Counted from the first letter of the stretch, positions 8,561 to 17,927 are shown. The stretch is 64,000 bases of DNA from Ruegeria lacuscaerulensis (GCF_013033355.1 NZ_WQDY01000008.1:1-64000); one strand, 5' to 3'. Program-made: numbers and translations. Notes: generated by a model not told the origin, from the letters alone.

Positions 8561-9895
8561 TTGAACCAAGCTAATGAATTGCCGATAGATCAAGATGTTG
8601 CACCGCCATCGCCGGAGCTTGTCCGACAGGCACTTCAGAGCGTTGTTTCCAGCGTCGCGTTCCAAGCTTCGCCTCGACTTCAGCAGTTTCTTTCTTACGT
8701 GGTCGAAGAAACTCTTGCCGGTCGTGGTGCTCAGATTCGTGGCAAAGCAATCGCGGTCGAAGTCTACGGTCGGAGTATTGATGGCACTGGTGGTCGAAAC
8801 CTTGTCCGCGTCGAAGCCAGACGGCTGCGACGACTGCTAAATGAGTTTTATGAAGATCAATGGGACGGTCAGGGAGTTCGAATTTTTGTTGATTCCGGCG
8901 GATACAAGCCACGGTTTTCGCAAGGAAGTACGACAAGAAGCGACAACTCAAATGCTCAGGACAGCGAATTGCTTGGCGGGCATCGACGTCTACAGCAAGT
9001 GCTGCCACTTGGGCTGGGTTGCTTGGCGTTGATTGTGGTGACAGGCTTTTGGTTCACTCGGGATAACAAGGTGGTCTTGCCCACAACTCAATCCATCGAA
9101 CAGGCTGAGCGAACTGCTCTTGGCGAGCAGTCTTTGACAAGGCTTCAAGCGGCTAATCTTGCGGATCAGGCCCGAGGAATGTTTTTTCCTGTTTTTGACG
9201 TCAAACGCCAGCAAATAGCACTGGGAATGTTTCAGCATGCCGCGGAGCTCGACCCCGCACTCTCGGACGGTTATGCCGGATCGGCACAGGTCCTGGCGAC
9301 TTTGGCCATGCTGTCCCCTGATAATGCACAGAGAGATGACCTCTTTAGCCAAGCTTCCGAGATGTCGAGAAAAGCGCTTGATCTATCTCCCACTGATGCG
9401 TGGGCAAACGGTGCAAATGGTTGGGTATTGGTCATCCAAAACAAACCAGTCGAAGCTATGAAATACGCAAGAATGTCGGTCGAGCTTGCGCCGAATGATG
9501 GTCATATTCTGGATCTTGTCGGCATCACCGCCATCATGGCGGGTGCCCCAAAACTTGCGGCTGAGGTTAGCGATCCAGAAAGATCAAGGTCAGGATCGGG
9601 CCGCTTTGGCGCGCGAAACATCTGGGGTGTATCGCAACTGATGCTCGGGAAATACGAAAAGGTAGTAGACGCCTTTAAAGGAGCGCCCGCAGCCGGTGCG
9701 CCTGTGAGTGCTCCTTCTCTCCTGTTCCAAGCCGTTGCGCAGGATCAGTTGGGACATGCCGAAGAAGCTCAGCGACTTATCACCGAAATGCGCAAAACGT
9801 GGCCGGAGTTTCCATCTGAGTTTCTCGCCGGCAGGATTTTCCAGAATGATGACGCAACGCGGCAAGCGATAGTGGATACTCTGATCAGATACTGA
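8561..9895 (+). CDS. Membrane-anchored TPR protein with N-terminal winged-helix-like domain
   Basis: A 444-residue protein. Residues 15-115 follow a pattern common to a family of signalling proteins in Rhodobacteraceae (SPRLQQFLSYVVEETLAGR, then NLVRVEARRLRRLLNEFY), resembling the DNA-binding or effector half of CadC-like adenylate-cyclase relatives. One membrane helix lies near 147-165 (LPLGLGCLALIVVTGFWF). The remainder forms about five TPR-like repeats containing PTDAWANGANGWVL and PNDGHILDLVGI. The start is TTG 8561 with GGGGGTGAG ten bases upstream. It is divergent from the small-protein/hydrolase/GTPase unit. I infer a sensor or regulator at the inner membrane. Confidence 0.75.
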   Translation: MNQANELPIDQDVAPPSPELVRQALQSVVSSVAFQASPRLQQFLSYVVEETLAGRGAQIRGKAIAVEVYGRSIDGTGGRNLVRVEARRLRRLLNEFYEDQWDGQGVRIFVDSGGYKPRFSQGSTTRSDNSNAQDSELLGGHRRLQQVLPLGLGCLALIVVTGFWFTRDNKVVLPTTQSIEQAERTALGEQSLTRLQAANLADQARGMFFPVFDVKRQQIALGMFQHAAELDPALSDGYAGSAQVLATLAMLSPDNAQRDDLFSQASEMSRKALDLSPTDAWANGANGWVLVIQNKPVEAMKYARMSVELAPNDGHILDLVGITAIMAGAPKLAAEVSDPERSRSGSGRFGARNIWGVSQLMLGKYEKVVDAFKGAPAAGAPVSAPSLLFQAVAQDQLGHAEEAQRLITEMRKTWPEFPSEFLAGRIFQNDDATRQAIVDTLIRY

Positions 9896-10834
9896 TGAAA
9901 CGCGTCGCATGGTTGTCGACGCAAAGTCTGCTTTCTACGCATTGCTATCATTGGGCAACGCGCAGCACCGGCCAAAGTGGGCTCTCAGCAGACCTTAGCC
10001 GCAACGTCAATGAATGGCTGCAATCGTTATTGGGTCAGAAATGCTTGACGTTTGGGTCAGAATTGAATGACGTGATTTCCCCATTTATTGGGTTTTTGTG
10101 CGTCGATTGAGTCAGAAATTAGTGACGCTCCATAGTGATTTGTCAGGCGACACATATTTCTGCCACAAGCGACAGAACCTTACCATTTTCGCCTCACTTC
10201 CTTTATCCAGCACCTTACCCCTGATGGCCAGAGGCGTTTGGCTCGTCCAAATCCAGCTGGCCCTAAAAAAGTGCGGCGGAGCAGGCTGCGCCGTTACTTT
10301 TTCCGCCACAACACGTTGCTTTTCAAAAGTATCGTAGGCAATGTCCAAAACGGGGGCGGTCGGACGACAAAAAGTGACGACAACCTCATGAATCCTACGA
10401 AAAGACATCAATGATGCACCCAAGAGCACAGCAACGGCACAGTCCACCGGCAAGCGGTGCAAAGCTCCGGCGGTTCGAGGCTGGCGCGTTTGCCGAGTTC
10501 ATGGTGCAGGCGGCGGGCATGCATCAGGACCTGACCATCCGTCCTGGAGACATGGACAAAGGTCCAGAGAAGCTGAGGAACTGCGCAAGACCATCAATGA
10601 ATTGATCCGAACAGACAAGACACTGCAGAAGCTGATCCATTGATTGGGCAGGGGTTGGTAACCGACACAAAGTAGTCATTCGACAGAACTAGTCGGATGT
10701 CTGCACCGAGCCCACTTTGACCGATGCCGAGCGATGCCCCAATCGCAGCAGTGCGCAGAAAGCTGACTTTGCAATGTCTTGGGTACAGGTCGTAACAGAA
10801 GTCTATTTTCTAAGTATTCCGCGCCTAGCCGTCT
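9896..10834. other. Gene-free stretch with repeat fragments
   Basis: No intact gene is convincing here. At 10041-10135 two imperfect copies of a GTCAGAA-TGACG motif occur. At 10140-10215 is a 76-bp unit repeated at 37157-37232. Bases 10440-10640 look like the decayed end of a gene: one frame reads FAEFMVQAAGMHQDLTIR, and after a frame change another reads EELRKTINELIRTDKTLQKL and ends at a stop. The parent gene was not recognised. From 10670 to 10800 is a weak relative of the dispersed intergenic repeat. Confidence 0.5.
10140..10215. repeat. 76-bp duplicated unit, copy A
   Basis: It matches 37157-37232 at about 69 of 76 positions without gaps. Both copies lie in gene-poor gaps. The reverse strand is open in both copies, but the differences alter amino acids, so a conserved peptide is unlikely. 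Confidence 0.7.
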
Positions 10835-11980
10835 TCAACCCAACCGTTTCTTGAATCTTAGAGTGGCCGCCAACAATCCGAATACCGCAAATCCGATCAT
10901 CCAGAGAATGGCCCAGCGCAACTCGTAGAGTGAGGCGTCACGAAGGACCACGCCGCGGATCATGTCCATGAAATGGGTTGCCGGCAGGATCTGAGCAATC
11001 ACCTGGACGGGTTTTGGCATGCCGTCGAAAGGGAACATGAAACCCGACATAAGGATCGAGGGAAGTAGGACGAAGATGGTCATCTGCATCGACTGCAATT
11101 GATTCTGCGCAAGTGTAGAGATCACCAGTCCAAGTGACAGGCTGGCAATGATGAACAGCAATGTCACCACCAGCAAAACGCCCAGCCCGCCATTGATCGG
11201 AACGTCGAACAGGAAGTGGCCAAGGCCAAGGATAATTGCGACCTGTATCAAACCCAGAAAGATGTAGGGGACGATTTTGCCAATCATCAGTTCGATCGAT
11301 TTGATCGGGGTGTTGATAAGCATCTCCATATTGCCGCGCTCGCGCTCGCGGACAATGGCGGCCGAGGTGAACAGGATCATCGTCATAGTCAGTATGACTC
11401 CAACAAGGCCCGGCACGATATTCACCGCCGATCGCTGTTCAGGGTTGAAGTAGAGCGTGACTTCGAACGTGGGTACTTGCCGGTTTGGAGGCTGTTTCAG
11501 CAATTCGGTTAAGGGCATCGTTCGCAGAGATTTAATTGCGCTGGCGACCATCGTGTCTGAGCCATCTACGATCCAATGGGCTACAGGCCGGCTGCTGGTC
11601 TGAACCGTTGCGTTGGGCAGGCTCAGCCCTAAGGACGGGCTGCGGGCAAGGCGTTGGCTGACGTCTTGAGGTATGATCAGCGCGGCACGTACGCGGGATT
11701 CGGTGATCGCGCGCTCGGCTTCTTGAGGGGTGGTCAGTTCTTCGGTGATGGTGACGACCTGCGTGGCCTGAACGATTTGCGCCAGCGTGCGAGACAGCTC
11801 GGTTCTGGATTCATCTACCAGCGCGACAGGCACGTGACGCAGGTTAGTGTTGATCGCGTAGCCAAACAACAGCAGTTGGATTAGCGGGATCATGATGACC
11901 ATGGCGAAAGTCATCCGGTCCCGCCGCAGTTGCAACAGTTCTTTCTTTAGCACGGCGACTATGCGGCGCGCAGAGATCAC
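10835..11980 (-). CDS. ABC-2 type efflux permease
   Basis: A 381-residue inner-membrane protein of the YbhR/YhhJ type. An N-terminal helix (MTFAMVIMIPLIQLLLFGYAI) is followed by a large periplasmic domain (about 45-180) and five C-terminal helices. A cytoplasmic re-entrant segment contains the family pattern RERERGNMEMLINTP. It is the last gene of the efflux unit and overlaps the ATPase gene by 4 bp. A single permease gene implies a homodimer, unlike the two-permease YbhRS system. Confidence 0.92.
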   Translation of the reverse strand: MISARRIVAVLKKELLQLRRDRMTFAMVIMIPLIQLLLFGYAINTNLRHVPVALVDESRTELSRTLAQIVQATQVVTITEELTTPQEAERAITESRVRAALIIPQDVSQRLARSPSLGLSLPNATVQTSSRPVAHWIVDGSDTMVASAIKSLRTMPLTELLKQPPNRQVPTFEVTLYFNPEQRSAVNIVPGLVGVILTMTMILFTSAAIVRERERGNMEMLINTPIKSIELMIGKIVPYIFLGLIQVAIILGLGHFLFDVPINGGLGVLLVVTLLFIIASLSLGLVISTLAQNQLQSMQMTIFVLLPSILMSGFMFPFDGMPKPVQVIAQILPATHFMDMIRGVVLRDASLYELRWAILWMIGFAVFGLLAATLRFKKRLG

Positions 11981-12903
11981 GGTTCTTGCTCCCGTGTTGC
12001 ACTGACGAAGACGTCTTCCAGATTTGGGCGTTGCGGCGTAAGCGACAGGTCCGAAAACCCAGAAAGCTGCTTTTGCAGCATTTCCGCAGGCTGAGTCTCG
12101 GACTTGTCGACAAGCACACGCAGCCGCGAACCCACTTGTGCTGTCGAAAGCACCTTGGGCTTGCCGTCCAACGCGTGTTTGACCTTTCGCAGGTCGGGAC
12201 CCTCAACTTCGACAACATCGGCCTGTAAATCATCCATCAACTGACGCGGAGACCCGTCTGCCTTTTTGACGCCATGCTGCAGGATTGCCAGCCGGTGGCA
12301 ACGCTCTGCCTCGTCCATGAAATGAGTGGATACAATCATGGTCGCGCCCTGATCGACCAGATCGAACAGTTGCTCCCAGAAGGTGCGGCGGGTTTCGGGA
12401 TCAACGGCCGAGGTCGGTTCGTCCAGAAACAGCAGTTTCGGTCGGTGCATCACAGTGGCCGCAAGCGCCAGCTTTTGTCGTTGTCCGCCGCTCATGCTGC
12501 CACTGAGCTGATGGACGTTCGTCGTCAGGTCGTAGGTATGTAGCAGCTCGTCGATCCGGCTTGCGGCCGATTTCGCTGGAATGCCATAGATTTCCGCTGC
12601 GAAGCGGAGGTTTTCCAGCACTGTCAGGTCGCGGTAATACGAGAAAATTTGGGTCATATAGCCGATCTCGTTCTTAAGCGGCTCTGCTGCCTCGGGCATC
12701 GACCTACCCAATACCGAGATCGCCCCACGACTGGGGGTCAGCAAGCCGGTCAGCATCCGCATGGTCGTGGTCTTGCCGCAGCCATTGGGGCCGAGAAACC
12801 CGTAAATCTGGCCGGTTCTGATCTCAAGGTCCAGATTGTTGACTGCGGTGTTTTCCCCAAACCGACGGGTCAAACCCTGCGTTGAGACGACGACATCGTT
12901 CAT
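11977..12903 (-). CDS. ABC-2 efflux ATP-binding protein
   Basis: A 308-residue ATPase with Walker A GPNGCGKT near 38-45, signature LSGSMSGGQRQK, Walker B LLFLDEPTSAVDPE and the switch histidine in STHFMDEAE. The C-terminal 80 residues form the DrrA/CcmA-type accessory domain. Its start overlaps the HlyD gene stop and its stop overlaps the permease start, both by 4 bp, so all three proteins should be made together as one pump. Confidence 0.95.
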   Translation of the reverse strand: MNDVVVSTQGLTRRFGENTAVNNLDLEIRTGQIYGFLGPNGCGKTTTMRMLTGLLTPSRGAISVLGRSMPEAAEPLKNEIGYMTQIFSYYRDLTVLENLRFAAEIYGIPAKSAASRIDELLHTYDLTTNVHQLSGSMSGGQRQKLALAATVMHRPKLLFLDEPTSAVDPETRRTFWEQLFDLVDQGATMIVSTHFMDEAERCHRLAILQHGVKKADGSPRQLMDDLQADVVEVEGPDLRKVKHALDGKPKVLSTAQVGSRLRVLVDKSETQPAEMLQKQLSGFSDLSLTPQRPNLEDVFVSATREQEP

Positions 12904-13859
12904 GGCATGGGAACCTGCACTGGCACACCGGCGGGCAGGTCCGGTGTTGCAGTGGGCAGGTCAATCTCGGCCAAATAGACAAGCCGGGTTCGGTCATCCT
13001 GGTTCAATCCGTAATATGGCGTGAAAGACGCGTCGTCGCTTATCCAGCGGATAACGCCGTCCAACGGATCGGCTAGCCCGTCAACGCGCACTTCCAGCGT
13101 GTCGCCGGGTTTCAGATTGACGCGATGCGGCTCCGGAACATAGACGCGCGCGTAAGGCGTCTGGCCCGTGACAATCACGGCCACCGGGCTACCGGATGTT
13201 ACGCGTTCGCCCAAATTCCACGGCAGGGAATCCAGCACGCCGTCGCGGGTAGCTGTAACCATCAAGTCGTCCAAAACGGTTTGCTCGGCGGAAACCATCG
13301 CTTCGGCGGCCCGTACGTTGGCTTCGGCAACCGCAAGGTCTTCGGGGCGGGTGCCGTTCTGCAGCTCTTTCAGCGATTGCTGAGCGCTGGCCAGTTCTGC
13401 CCGCGCAGAATCGCGCAGGGCCAGATCATTTGCCACCTGCGCTTCGGTCACGACCGAGTTCTCGACCAGTCTGGCGTTTCGGTCATAAATGGCTTCGGCA
13501 TCGGCAAGGCGTGCAACAGCGCCCGCGACTTTAGCTTCGGCTATCGCAATCTCCTCCTCACGCGGCCCCACCTGCAGTTTCAGAAGCGTGGCCTGCGCCT
13601 TTTCCAGCTCAGCCTGCGCCAGTGCCAGCTTTGCGCTTTGCAGGGTGGGGTCAAGCTGAACCAGCGTGTCGCCTGCCTTGACCACAGTTCCCTCTGCAAC
13701 CGGTAATTCGACGACGACTTCGCTGGCCGTCGCGGTCAAGGCCACCCGGTCGCGCGCCAATACACCCAAAGCAACGCTGGTATCGGACCCGGAGCACCGG
13801 TCCAGAAAGGCGGGCAGTACAGCCGCCAGTATCAAGGGTATCGGGATCATCAGATTCAA
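12900..13859 (-). CDS. HlyD-family periplasmic adaptor of the efflux pump
   Basis: About 319 residues. A hydrophobic N-terminus with a cysteine (PLILAAVLPAFLDRCSG) looks like a signal or lipoprotein segment. It is followed by a lipoyl half-motif (VVVELPVAEGTVVKAGDTLVQ), a long alpha-hairpin rich in Ala, Glu and Leu (about 75-195) and a beta-barrel domain. I place the start at TTG 13859, because GGAGGG lies eight bases upstream; ATG 13850 is the alternative. Without a dedicated outer-membrane gene, it probably docks to a shared TolC-type channel. Confidence 0.88.
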   Translation of the reverse strand: MNLMIPIPLILAAVLPAFLDRCSGSDTSVALGVLARDRVALTATASEVVVELPVAEGTVVKAGDTLVQLDPTLQSAKLALAQAELEKAQATLLKLQVGPREEEIAIAEAKVAGAVARLADAEAIYDRNARLVENSVVTEAQVANDLALRDSARAELASAQQSLKELQNGTRPEDLAVAEANVRAAEAMVSAEQTVLDDLMVTATRDGVLDSLPWNLGERVTSGSPVAVIVTGQTPYARVYVPEPHRVNLKPGDTLEVRVDGLADPLDGVIRWISDDASFTPYYGLNQDDRTRLVYLAEIDLPTATPDLPAGVPVQVPMP

Positions 13860-13972
13860 CAGTGTTTCCCTCCGGTGCTTGGCCTTTGAACGCGCTGGAT
13901 AATTGTCAAAGCATACAATCAGGAAATCCGATTTATGTATACGGTTCAACCGCTACACGTCGCAGCACTGGT

Positions 13973-14863
13973 TTATGTGGGCAGTCGTGCCAACCACTCC
14001 TCCAGTTTTTCTCCGATCAGATGGGGGTTATCCTCCTGCAGGAAATGAATACCTTTCCCGATATCCACCACTTCCAGATTCTGGATGGTCTGACGGCACC
14101 ATTCGACCTCTTTAAGCCCGATGGTGCCTCCGGGCGTGGCGTGGAACATCAGCATCGGGGTTTCTGTGTCACCCAGCCAGCGGCTATAGGCGCTGACGAT
14201 CTCATGAACGTCAGAAGGCGTACCATCGATCGGAATTTCGCAAGGCCACGCACGAACCGGCTTGCGGCTGCGCGCTGTGGGAAAAGGCGCACGATACTGC
14301 GACATTTCTTGCGGTGTCAGATCACGCACGATGGCACTTGGCAGAATTTTTTCGACGAACATATTCAGCCCCGAGATCATCAGCCACCCAAGACCGGGCG
14401 TCCGCATCATGCGAAACCCGGCGCGGAAATCTGGCGGAAATCCGGCCCAGGTCATTGGACGCACGACACCTTCCATGAAGGCAATGCCGCGTATGTTGTC
14501 AGGATGCCGGTGCGCATGATGGAACCCCAATGCGGAGCCCCAATCATGAATGACGAGCGTCACGTCCTTCAGCCTCAACGCCTTGATGAACCCGTCAACG
14601 TAGGGAACGTGGTCGATAAAGCGGTAGGGTATATCCGGCTTATCCGACTTGCCCATACCGATCAGATCCATTGCGATAGCGCGGTTCTGCCGGGCGGCAT
14701 AGAGGATGATGTTGCGCCAAAGATAGGATGAGGTCGGATTGCCGTGCAGAAATAGAACGGGCGCGCCTTCGCCTTCGTCGACATAGTGGATGCGCTGCCC
14801 ATCCACCTCGACATACTTCGATTCAAACGGGAAGTGGGGTGAGATCTCTTGTTCAGTATTCAT
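13973..14863 (-). CDS. dhaA: Haloalkane dehalogenase
   Basis: A 296-residue alpha/beta hydrolase with the full catalytic set of haloalkane dehalogenase subfamily II. The nucleophile is D107 in VIHDWGSALG, the acid E131 in FMEGVVRP and the base H273 in KGIHFLQED. The halide-stabilising pair is N42 (HGNPTSS) and W108. It hydrolyses carbon-halogen bonds to alcohol plus halide in the cytoplasm. The gene overlaps the upstream GFA gene by 11 bp and lies 113 bp before the efflux genes, so it is likely in the same unit. The substrate is unknown; marine haloalkanes are plausible. Confidence 0.93.
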   Translation of the reverse strand: MNTEQEISPHFPFESKYVEVDGQRIHYVDEGEGAPVLFLHGNPTSSYLWRNIILYAARQNRAIAMDLIGMGKSDKPDIPYRFIDHVPYVDGFIKALRLKDVTLVIHDWGSALGFHHAHRHPDNIRGIAFMEGVVRPMTWAGFPPDFRAGFRMMRTPGLGWLMISGLNMFVEKILPSAIVRDLTPQEMSQYRAPFPTARSRKPVRAWPCEIPIDGTPSDVHEIVSAYSRWLGDTETPMLMFHATPGGTIGLKEVEWCRQTIQNLEVVDIGKGIHFLQEDNPHLIGEKLEEWLARLPT

Positions 14864-15296
14864 TGAGCCGCCCTTTCAGCATTGTGCGTTTCTTCGACCA
14901 AACCCAGCGCCTCGTCATACCATGCGGGGCGGGACGCCCAGCCGACAATCGCTTTAGCGGGTTGGGACGGCGGGCGTGACAGGCTGCCAAGGGGACAGCC
15001 AGGAATTTGCCGTTCCGAGTCTCGAATGGCAGCGTCGTCCCGCAGTTTCGGCAAAACACCCGACGAACTTGGGAATTGGGCACATCGAAAGATGTAAATT
15101 GCTCTTGGCCTTCCAGCCATTCGAGCCGGTCGGGCGAGTTGAACGCCTTCGCAACATGGGCCGAGCCCGAGGCCTTCTTGCAAAAGTTGCAATAGCAGAG
15201 TTTGAAGGCGACCATGTCGTCCTGCACTCGATAGCGCACTGCGCCGCAGACACATTGCCCCTCGATCTTGTTCTGGTGAACCGTCGAAGTGCTCAT
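14853..15296 (-). CDS. GFA-family zinc protein
   Basis: A 147-residue protein of the glutathione-dependent formaldehyde-activating family. Zinc-binding cysteines appear as GQCVCGAVRY, LCYCNFCKKASG and FCRNCGTTLPFE. The start is ATG 15296, one base after the stop of the membrane-protein gene; the longer frame would run into it. Family members may bind glutathione or other thiols, but most, like this one, have no proven reaction. Its overlap with the dehalogenase gene suggests a detoxification unit. Confidence 0.88.
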   Translation of the reverse strand: MSTSTVHQNKIEGQCVCGAVRYRVQDDMVAFKLCYCNFCKKASGSAHVAKAFNSPDRLEWLEGQEQFTSFDVPNSQVRRVFCRNCGTTLPFETRNGKFLAVPLAACHARRPNPLKRLSAGRPAPHGMTRRWVWSKKRTMLKGRLNEY

Positions 15297-15297
15297 C

Positions 15298-15675
15298 CTA
15301 GCTACGATACGCAAAATACGCGCCGACAGATGTGGTGAATGTCAGGCCCATGCTGATGATAGCGATGACACAGCCGATGACCGCGGTGGCCGGGATCGAG
15401 ACCAAAAAATCAACAGCAATCGCCGAGCGGACACCGACCATACTGCGTCTGATGATCGACGCGACAATGCAGGCGAACGTCACCATGTACCCCAGCATCG
15501 TATAGAGCATCAGGCTGGCGGCCTGTGGGCCGACCAGCTCTCCGACCTGCAGGCCGTAGAACTTGAAGGCGGCGAAGAAGCCAAAGGCCAGCAGGATTTT
15601 CAGCGCGTTCAGGATGAAGATCACGCGCAAAGTGACGGGCTTTGTGGCCCCGGTTGTCGGGTCAATGGCGGTCAT
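15298..15675 (-). CDS. Small four-helix membrane protein
   Basis: A 125-residue protein with four predicted membrane helices (FILNALKILLAFGFFAAF, MLYTMLGYMVTFACIVAS, VDFLVSIPATAVIGCV and the final IISMGLTFTTSVGAYFAY). No family was recognised. It is the first gene of the dehalogenase/efflux unit, reading away from the TetR gene. The TetR operators lie 57-98 bp upstream of its ATG, so it is probably the first gene under that control. Confidence 0.78.
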   Translation of the reverse strand: MTAIDPTTGATKPVTLRVIFILNALKILLAFGFFAAFKFYGLQVGELVGPQAASLMLYTMLGYMVTFACIVASIIRRSMVGVRSAIAVDFLVSIPATAVIGCVIAIISMGLTFTTSVGAYFAYRS

Positions 15676-15731
15676 GACAGGTCTCCGTTTCAGCTGGGTC
15701 GCACGGTATTTGCCGCCGCGCGCCTACGATG

Positions 15732-15773
15732 CTATCCATGTGGATAGGAAAAAATTACTATCCATGCGGATAG
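15732..15773. promoter_or_regulatory. Tandem palindromic operators, probable TetR binding sites
   Basis: Two near-identical palindromes, CTATCCATGTGGATAG (15732-15747) and CTATCCATGCGGATAG (15758-15773), have perfect 6-bp arms CTATCC/GGATAG. Their centres are 26 bp apart. They lie in the 117-bp gap between the divergent membrane-protein and TetR genes. Paired palindromes in such a place are typical of TetR repressors that control themselves and the neighbouring genes. Confidence 0.85.
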
Positions 15774-15792
15774 AAAAGGCAAGGAGAAATCT

Positions 15793-16386
15793 GTGGCGCG
15801 CAAACGCAAGACGGATCACGACAGTGCGGTGGCAGGGGCGCTGGACCTGTTCTGGCGGCGTGGATACCACGGTGCCAGCACGCGGGAGCTTGAGCAGGAG
15901 ACGGGGCTGACCCGGTTCACGCTTCAAACCACCTATGGTGGGAAGGAGAAGTTTTTCCTAAAGACTCTTGATACTTATCTGGACAATGCCGAGGCCCGAC
16001 ATTTCCCTGATCCCGAAACCTATTCGCTGGATGATCTGGCTGGTTGGTTCCGGGGCATCGCGTCAACCCAGCGGATGCCAAAGATTGAGGATGCCGGGTG
16101 TCTTGCCTTTAATTCGATCAGTTCATTCGATCGCTCTGACCCAGAGGTCAACGCGCGAATCGAGCGGTACCTGACCGCACTGGAGGGACGGTTCGCGACG
16201 ATACTGAGGCGAGCAAAGGCTGACGGGGCCATCCGTTCCGAGGTCGATCCGGATGAGGCCGCACGGGTGCTGATCGGTCTTTTGCTGGGCCTTCATACGA
16301 TCATGAAAGCTCGAACCTCGGATCAGTTTCCGCGGAGCTACGCCGAGGCGGCGGTCGGTCTGATTGAAGGATGGAAAAACCAGTAA
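15793..16386 (+). CDS. TetR-family transcriptional regulator
   Basis: A 197-residue regulator. The N-terminal helix-turn-helix spans about 10-55 (ALDLFWRRGYHGASTRELEQETGL), and the C-terminal part is the ligand-binding and dimer domain. The start is GTG 15793 with AAGGAGAAA shortly upstream. It is divergent from the dehalogenase/efflux operon, with two operators between them. The simplest reading is a repressor released by a toxic, perhaps halogenated, compound that the operon removes. Confidence 0.92.
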   Translation: MARKRKTDHDSAVAGALDLFWRRGYHGASTRELEQETGLTRFTLQTTYGGKEKFFLKTLDTYLDNAEARHFPDPETYSLDDLAGWFRGIASTQRMPKIEDAGCLAFNSISSFDRSDPEVNARIERYLTALEGRFATILRRAKADGAIRSEVDPDEAARVLIGLLLGLHTIMKARTSDQFPRSYAEAAVGLIEGWKNQ

Positions 16387-16715
16387 GTTATCCAACGTAC
16401 AGGCGCGCCTAACCTCTTGTGGCGTAAGAACTGCGCGCCTGCAGCGAATTTCTGGATGGTGGACTGCCCCTGCTGTATTCTGGTTGGCTGTTGAGTGACC
16501 GCGATGGTGAAGCCGTAGTGCCGCGCGCGCAACTTGCTCAACGGCAGGTTTGGGCCGTCATCACAAATCCTAACGAACTGACTTATCCGCAGCTTTGCCC
16601 CGCGCTGCGGTAATTGATGCACTACACAGCAAAAGACTGTTTCGAGCCCAACGCGGACCAGCACCAAAATCCATAATTTTCTCGCACCGGCGATAGCTTC
16701 AAGCGTCGGTCAATT
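16387..16715. other. Gene-free gap between tetR and the monooxygenase gene
   Basis: These 329 bases hold no convincing gene. GGCGCGCC at 16401-16408 and a few GC-rich repeats are visible, but I found no clear terminator, repeat copy or transposase remnant. Confidence 0.4.
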
Positions 16716-17069
16716 TTACCATAGTAGCAGGCTTGCTTTTTGCGCCTCGAAACCTTTTGGCGTCGGAAAAAGCGAGCGCATCCTGGCAACAAGTTCAATC
16801 TCGCCATCCAGCATCTTATGGACTGTGTCTAACCAGTTGTTGAAAGTTTCAGAGTCCCAATAATCCTGAACTGCAGCTTCGTTCCTGAACACTTCGTAGA
16901 AATAGAAACGATTTGGATTTGCCTCATCCACCATAATTTGAAGCTGGAAAACTTCGGGTTCTTCACTGACAACATTTTGCGCTTGGAAGATGCTGGCCTC
17001 CAAAAAGGACTGCCGAAACTCGGGCTTTACGTTGATCACGAAGAATCCGCCAAACATTGCATCGTCCAT
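16716..17069 (-). CDS. Antibiotic-biosynthesis-monooxygenase-type (ABM) small protein
   Basis: A 117-residue ferredoxin-like alpha/beta barrel protein of the ABM family. Visible are the opening strand GGFFVINVKPEFRQSFLEA, the FQLQIMVDEANPNRFYFYEVFRNEAAVQDYW core and the final strand before the C-terminus. The start is ATG 17069, with GAGGGAG seven bases upstream; longer versions lack a site. Such proteins oxidise quinols or degrade small aromatic compounds without cofactors, but many have no known role. The gene ends without an obvious terminator and has no close partner. Confidence 0.8.
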   Translation of the reverse strand: MDDAMFGGFFVINVKPEFRQSFLEASIFQAQNVVSEEPEVFQLQIMVDEANPNRFYFYEVFRNEAAVQDYWDSETFNNWLDTVHKMLDGEIELVARMRSLFPTPKGFEAQKASLLLW

Positions 17070-17165
17070 ATTTGTCTCCCTCATTGACCTAAAAGCAGCG
17101 AAGGTCGCAAAACACACCTGTCCTGCAGAATGGCGTTAACCTACAGCACTGCGATACCCATGAAC

Positions 17166-17927
17166 CTAAGCGGGTATCCTTTCTTTATCTGCTTCACCCC
17201 ATCCTAGCGCGCGTGCAAGTTCGTGTGACATTGTGGTAAGTGTATGCCCAATCTTTTCTCGCTTCGAAGGTGTAAACACCCGAAGAGACGCCGTAGCGCC
17301 GATTGAAAGCGTTGCACCAACACCTGTCTTAGTCAGCGTTGTTGCGACAGAACTGATCCCGCGCTCGAGCTCTTCAACACATTCGGCATACCCTTTTGCT
17401 CGAATGACATCGAGTTCCGCGGCCAGATCCTTAGGGTCTGTAATCGTGTGATCTGTGTACCGCTTAAGCTGCCCATCCAATCGGTCTTGAGACAGCAGCT
17501 CAGGCGACACGGCGGCGATTGCCTTGGCGCAAGAGCACGCGTGCATTGGTCGTTTGCCCATACCTGGATGAAGAAAAGACACGCCCGTCTGCGGTGTCTC
17601 CACATGAATAATCTCAACCCAATGGCCCCGTAGCCGAGACAAGAAAAACGCAGCGCCGTAGTCATTCGCGGCACCAGAGAGGACAGGCGCAATCACTTGC
17701 AAAAGAGCGGGATCAGAGTGATCGCTCAACGTGATACGCTTTAGCCTAATCCCAATCGCGAACTCACCGCGGGTTGGTGATTCAAGGAGGCCAGACAAAA
17801 CAAGGTCTTGTACCAGCCTGTAGGCCGTCGGTTTAGGTATATCGGACTGGGCGCAGATATCCGCTACGGACGCACGTCCTTTTTGGCCCACGATTTCCAA
17901 AATCAGCGCTAATCGTTCGAGATGCAT
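17166..17927 (-). CDS. IclR-family transcriptional regulator
   Basis: A 253-residue regulator. The winged helix covers about 1-60 (ERLALILEIVGQKGRASVADICAQSDIPKPTAYRLVQDL), and the IclR effector domain follows (KRPMHACSCAKAIAA and YAECVEELERGISSVA). The start is ATG 17927; upstream codons in the frame have no ribosome-binding site. It is divergent from the methanethiol oxidase gene with 70 bp between start codons, so it most likely controls that operon and itself in response to a small organic effector. Confidence 0.9.
   Translation of the reverse strand: MHLERLALILEIVGQKGRASVADICAQSDIPKPTAYRLVQDLVLSGLLESPTRGEFAIGIRLKRITLSDHSDPALLQVIAPVLSGAANDYGAAFFLSRLRGHWVEIIHVETPQTGVSFLHPGMGKRPMHACSCAKAIAAVSPELLSQDRLDGQLKRYTDHTITDPKDLAAELDVIRAKGYAECVEELERGISSVATTLTKTGVGATLSIGATASLRVFTPSKREKIGHTLTTMSHELARALGWGEADKERIPA

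Noticed and set aside
10112..10462. A 116-codon minus-strand frame covering duplicated unit A
   Set aside because: The second copy of the unit differs mainly at amino-acid-changing positions, so selection on a peptide is not supported.
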